A stretch of DNA of 63,104 nucleotides, taken from positions 1 to 63,104 of the forward strand of contig JAPPMU010000007.1 of the NCBI GenBank assembly GCA_028873965.1. The letters are read 5' to 3'. The stretch's first letter is position 1. Every line of letters begins with the position of its first letter. Under the pieces are notes generated by a model. The model was not told the origin of the DNA. It saw nothing but the letters and a program-made list of their open reading frames with translations, and did no database searches. The translations under genes were made by a program, and so were the position numbers. The stretch is from Chloroflexota bacterium (GTDB lineage Bacteria; Chloroflexota; Dehalococcoidia; Lucifugimonadales; UBA3495). Positions 59,641 to 63,104 of the stretch are shown here, in pieces.

Positions 59641-60879
59641 TCACTCGGCGCTCGGTTCCGATGGCCTCGGCGACAGGGGCAGGGCGACGAAGACCACTGC
59701 CGCCACGACGAACAGCGCCGCGATGTAGTAAACCGCCGCCTCGAAGCCCAGGCTCTCATAGAGCGCCCCGGCAATGAGCGGAGAGAACACCGACATCAGG
59801 AAGGCGATGGATGCCACCATTCCCAGGCCGGTGGTTGCCACGTCGCGGCCAATCACGTCGAAGACCGTGGCGACCAGGATCGGTTGGTCGGGGTACAGGA
59901 ACAACCCCAGCAGCGCGATGGTGATGGTGAGCGGAACCCCGGTGTCGAATATCGTCAACGCCAGCGCGGCCAGGCATGACCACGCCAGGCCGGGAACCAG
60001 CACCTGCTTGCGGCCAAACCGGTCGGACAGCATTCCCGCGGCCGGCTTGGCCACCAGCCCCACCGCGATCAGCAGCCCGATGTGGAACCCCCGGTTGGCC
60101 GGTCCCATGTCAAGATCGTTGCTGAGATACAGCGGCAGTATGGTGACCAGCGCCACCAGGGCCATGCCCCGGAAGCCGCGGACGGCGGTCAGGCCCCACA
60201 GGACGGGGTTTCGCAGCAGCTGGCCGGTGGCCTCAACCCGGTCGGCAAGCTCGACCCTCGGCTCGTCCCTGCCCCGCCCGATGTTGCGCAGAGACCAGAC
60301 GGCGCACGCCGCCAGGAAAAAGGGGACCACCGCGTACACGCTGAGCAACTCACGCCAGGTGAGAAAGGCCAGCAGCGCGCCGGTGGCCACGGGGCCAACC
60401 ACGTCGCCCACGCTCCCGCCAACGCCGTGGGCGGCCAGCACAACGCCGCGACGCTCGGGGAAGTGGTGCGAAAGAGACGCCGAGGCGGGCAGGTGCCAGA
60501 TGGAGTGCGAGATCGCCACCACCGCCATGCCGATCAGCAGCAGCGGATAGACCGGCGAGACGCCCATGGCCAGGCAACCCAGGGCCGACACCGCCAGGCA
60601 GGACGCCAGGAGCTGCGCCCAGTATCGCCGGAGAATATCGACCACCACGCCGCCGGGAAGGGCCACCAGGCCCGACGCCAGCTCGCGGGCGGACAGGATG
60701 CCGCCGACCCCCACCGTGTTGAGTTGAAACGCCTGCTGGATTTCGGGCAGCACCACGACGAAGCTCTGCACAATCCAGTGGAACACCACGTGCCCGGTGG
60801 CCAGGCCGGGCACGATGATCCGCCCACCGAAGGCGGGCGCCGGTTCTGCGGTTGGCCGGGCGGTATCTGGATGCTGCAT
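59641..60879 (-). CDS. MFS transporter
   Basis: A 412-residue, about 12-helix transporter. Central loop FPERRGVVLAAHGVGGSVGDVVGP and SLRNIGRGRDEP resemble small-molecule and drug-type MFS proteins; LLIAVGLVAKPAAGMLSDRFGRKQVL is the second-half motif. Substrate unknown. It is encoded opposite rny, and the two starts are about 510 bases apart. Confidence 0.88.
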   Translation of the reverse strand: MQHPDTARPTAEPAPAFGGRIIVPGLATGHVVFHWIVQSFVVVLPEIQQAFQLNTVGVGGILSARELASGLVALPGGVVVDILRRYWAQLLASCLAVSALGCLAMGVSPVYPLLLIGMAVVAISHSIWHLPASASLSHHFPERRGVVLAAHGVGGSVGDVVGPVATGALLAFLTWRELLSVYAVVPFFLAACAVWSLRNIGRGRDEPRVELADRVEATGQLLRNPVLWGLTAVRGFRGMALVALVTILPLYLSNDLDMGPANRGFHIGLLIAVGLVAKPAAGMLSDRFGRKQVLVPGLAWSCLAALALTIFDTGVPLTITIALLGLFLYPDQPILVATVFDVIGRDVATTGLGMVASIAFLMSVFSPLIAGALYESLGFEAAVYYIAALFVVAAVVFVALPLSPRPSEPSAE

Positions 60880-61389
60880 GGTTCGGTTATGTCCTCGCTA
60901 TGCGAAGCGGGCCTCCGCTATGGGTCAGACGGGCCACAAGGTCACCGGACGTTGGCCCGGCGCGAGTTTGCCGACGGGGATCCCGCGGGAGTGCAGTATA
61001 GCAATCCAAAGCCGACGCGAAATCAACGGAAAATGGCTCATCTGTACCCAGTTTGTCATCGCGAGGAGCGCAGCGACGTGGCGATCCCGTTGCCGAAAGA
61101 TACCCCGTTGCCATCACGAGATTGCCACGCTTCGCTCGCAATGACGGTTCGTGTGAAACCGGGTACGTGTGAGCGGAAAATGGCGGTCGCAACGTGCGCC
61201 GCGCGGTTGCCGCGGCGCGGAGACCCGGCTGGCCGCAACACGGCAAATAACGTGGTCCCCAATCAAGACCGGCCTGAAGTGAGACGTTGGAGAGCACGGC
61301 GTTTCTTGACTTTGACTAGGGCCAACACTAGGATATGGATAGGGCAAAAACATCCCGAGCCAACGCTCGGACGGATTGAGGAGGATCTG
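60880..61389. other. Intergenic region upstream of rny
   Basis: Holds a family B copy (61037-61173) and the promoter region of rny. Shortly before the start is TTGAGGAGGATCTG. I see no gene; the in-frame continuation upstream of the rny ATG is not protein-like. Confidence 0.4.
61037..61173. repeat. Family B palindromic element, copy 7
   Basis: A 137-bp copy with CTCATCTGTACCCAGTTT and AAACCGGGTACGTGTGAG ends. Confidence 0.75.
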
Positions 61390-62922
61390 ATGCTAGAAAT
61401 CGTCCTTGCCGTCCTGGCGGCAGCAGGGCTAGCAACAGGGATAGCAGCAGTGGTTTGGCTGCTGCTGTCAACCAAGAAGGGCGGAAACCAACTGGAACGC
61501 AGCCGCGAGGAGGCTGCCGACACCATCACCCAGGCCGAAGAGGAAAAGCGCACCATCCTCCTGCAGGCGCAGGAAGAGGCGCTGAAGATCCGCGAGGCCG
61601 GTGACAAAGAAATTACGGAGCAACGGCGCGAACTCAACCGCATGGAGCGCCGTTACATCCAGCGAGAAGAACAGCTCGACCGCAAGCTGGAGTCCCTGGA
61701 GGAGCAAGAGTCGGAACTGGAAAAGCGGGAAACGCACGCCCAGTCCGAGCTGCAAAAAGCCGAGGACCTGAAACACCAGCACAACCGGGAGCTGGAACGG
61801 ATCGCATCGCTGTCCATCGACGAAGCGCGAGACATCGTGCTGAAGCGTGGCGAAGAGGAAGCATCCCACGAACTGGCTCGCCGCTACTATGAGTTGGAGA
61901 AGGAACACCAAACCCGGGCGGACGACAACGCCCGACGCATCCTCACCCTCGCCATAAATCGTCTTGCCACCGACGTGGTGTCGGAGAGCACGACCACTGT
62001 TGTTTCCCTGCCCAACGATGAGATGAAGGGTCGTCTCATCGGCCGTGAAGGACGTAACATACGGGCCCTCGAGGCCCACACCGGCGTGGACATCATCGTT
62101 GACGACACGCCCGGAATCGTAACGCTATCCTGCTTCGACCCGGTCCGCCGGGAGATCGCCAGGCTGGCGATGACCCAACTGGTCAAGGACGGGCGCATCC
62201 AGCCCACCCGCATCGAGGAGGCGGTCAACCGCGCCGAGCGCGACATCGAAGAAACGATGTGGCGGGCCGGCGAGGAGGCCACCTTTGAAGTCGGAGTGAG
62301 CGGGCTGGACCCTGAGCTCATCAAGCTGCTGGGGCGGCTCAAGTATCGCTATAGCTACGGCGAAAACGTGCTCACCCACTCCATCGAGGTGGGCTTGCTC
62401 GCCGGGATGCTGGCTTCCGAGGTCGGCGCCAACGTGCAGACGGCGCGGGCCGGCGGCCTGCTCCACGACATCGGCAAGGCCTTGACCCACGAAATACCCG
62501 GTCCGCACGCGGAGATCGGCTACGACCTGACGACCCGTAACGGCGTCGGGTCCCTGGTCTGCAACTGCGTTCTGGAACACCACGACGACGACCATTCCAG
62601 CATCGAGTCGTTCCTGGTGGCCGCTGCCGACGGAATCAGCGCCGCCCGCCCTGGCGCGCGCAAGGAATCCATCGAGCAGTACACCAGGCGACTGCGGGAG
62701 CTGGAGGACACCGCCTACAGTTTCGACGGCGTCCAGCGCGCCTTCGCCATCCAGGCCGGCCGGGAGGTTCGGGTGATGGTCAGTCCCAAGGACGTGGACG
62801 ACGTCGCCTGCGCCAGCCTGGCCCGGAACATCGCCGGCAAGGTGTCCAAAGACCTCCAGTTCCCCGGCCAGATCAAGGTCACGGTGATCCGCGAAACCCG
62901 CGAGGAGAGCATCGCCAGGTAA
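61390..62922 (+). CDS. rny: Ribonuclease Y
   Basis: A 510-residue membrane-bound endoribonuclease that starts mRNA decay. An N-terminal membrane helix (about 3-26) and a long coiled coil (30-200) are followed by a KH domain (VSLPNDEMKGRLIGREGRNIRALEAHTGVDIIVDDTPG) and an HD domain with LLHDIGKA, His359-Asp360. Start at ATG 61390, after GAGGAGG. The C-terminus FPGQIKVTVIRETR is typical. Complete. Confidence 0.96.
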   Translation: MLEIVLAVLAAAGLATGIAAVVWLLLSTKKGGNQLERSREEAADTITQAEEEKRTILLQAQEEALKIREAGDKEITEQRRELNRMERRYIQREEQLDRKLESLEEQESELEKRETHAQSELQKAEDLKHQHNRELERIASLSIDEARDIVLKRGEEEASHELARRYYELEKEHQTRADDNARRILTLAINRLATDVVSESTTTVVSLPNDEMKGRLIGREGRNIRALEAHTGVDIIVDDTPGIVTLSCFDPVRREIARLAMTQLVKDGRIQPTRIEEAVNRAERDIEETMWRAGEEATFEVGVSGLDPELIKLLGRLKYRYSYGENVLTHSIEVGLLAGMLASEVGANVQTARAGGLLHDIGKALTHEIPGPHAEIGYDLTTRNGVGSLVCNCVLEHHDDDHSSIESFLVAAADGISAARPGARKESIEQYTRRLRELEDTAYSFDGVQRAFAIQAGREVRVMVSPKDVDDVACASLARNIAGKVSKDLQFPGQIKVTVIRETREESIAR

Positions 62923-62950
62923 TCACCAGGCTGGGAGTAACCGCGCGACC

Positions 62951-62979
62951 GTAAGGGGCGACCGTGCGTCGCCCCTTAC
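62951..62979 (+). terminator. Hairpin after rny
   Basis: A 12-bp perfect stem (GTAAGGGGCGAC and complement) with a 5-base loop, 28 bases after the stop. No T-run follows directly, so termination strength is uncertain. Confidence 0.6.
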
Positions 62980-62996
62980 CGCGTTGCCCTTTCAAA

Positions 62997-63060
62997 ATCG
63001 AGGTTGGCATTCCACTAACCTTCAAGCCGTCGTTATCGAGGTTGGCATTCCACTAACCTT
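62997..63060. repeat. 26-bp direct repeat at the window end
   Basis: The sequence ATCGAGGTTGGCATTCCACT and its continuation AACCTT occur twice (62997-63022, 63035-63060) with a 12-base spacer. A REP-like GTCATTCCGGCG hairpin follows to the window end. Confidence 0.75.
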
Positions 63061-63104
63061 AAACCGTCATTCCGGCGAAAGCCGGAATCCAGAGTCCCTT
63101 GCCA

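Overview
The window is 63 kb of a GC-rich bacterial chromosome. Gene content points to the phylum Chloroflexota, probably a Dehalococcoidia/SAR202-type lineage: rplU-rpmA-rpmE followed by a DUF1385 gene, RNase Y, MutS2, paired DUF1501/DUF1800 genes, and many stand-alone catabolic enzymes. This placement is inference from gene content; there is no rRNA or tRNA gene to confirm it.

Layout. 1-3.7 kb: a lower-GC block of three overlapping genes (permuted DNA methyltransferase, AAA ATPase, HNH nuclease) that looks like a transferred defence operon. 3.9-12.9 kb: an AMP-forming acyl-CoA ligase behind a repeat array, a FlaR-like kinase, a DUF2335 pair, a zinc alcohol dehydrogenase, a tandem pair of PaREP1/HEPN-like genes, a GrdB-family gene that reads through an in-frame TGA (probable selenocysteine), and an MscS channel. 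13-17.3 kb: Sir2, RecF, a VWA protein and a Fur/PerR regulator, with palindromic repeats between them. 17.4-24.8 kb: an NHL-DUF1501-DUF1800 cluster, a J-domain protein, a DUF4058 protein and a CoA-binding protein. 24.9-27.5 kb: a cupin, two tandem toxin-antitoxin copies (one toxin frameshifted) and a gluconolactonase-like protein. 27.9-32 kb: two tandem NCS2-type permeases with an extra C-terminal domain. 32-35.4 kb: an accessory patch with MNT-HEPN, Fic and a nuclease-like gene, two of these units preceded by a duplicated 200-bp promoter/leader. 35.4-45.2 kb: core genes (rplU-rpmA-rpmE, DUF1385, MutS2) with transporters and enzymes. 45.2-52.6 kb: a RelB/YafQ-type pair, a VLRF1-like gene, a DinB/tetrapyrrole-methylase fusion, GarR-type reductase, enoyl-CoA hydratase, cyclophilin, RraA-like protein, then an hsdS remnant, HicAB and a TIR-like gene. 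53.4-57.1 kb: NDUFA9-like reductase, FolC, FabF. 57.2-63.1 kb: a SWIM protein, a TnpB remnant, a HEPN gene split by a MITE, an MFS transporter and RNase Y.

Two things stand out. First, the intergenic DNA is crowded with non-coding inverted repeats in several families. One family has three 163-bp copies always flanked by TGTCA; another is a 183-bp element that entered a TA site and truncated a HEPN gene. Second, there is much small-module traffic: toxin-antitoxin pairs, a Septu-like operon, TIR, Fic, and restriction remnants, several of them freshly duplicated or frameshifted. Core genes (ribosomal proteins, FabF, FolC, MutS2, RecF, RNase Y) appear intact.
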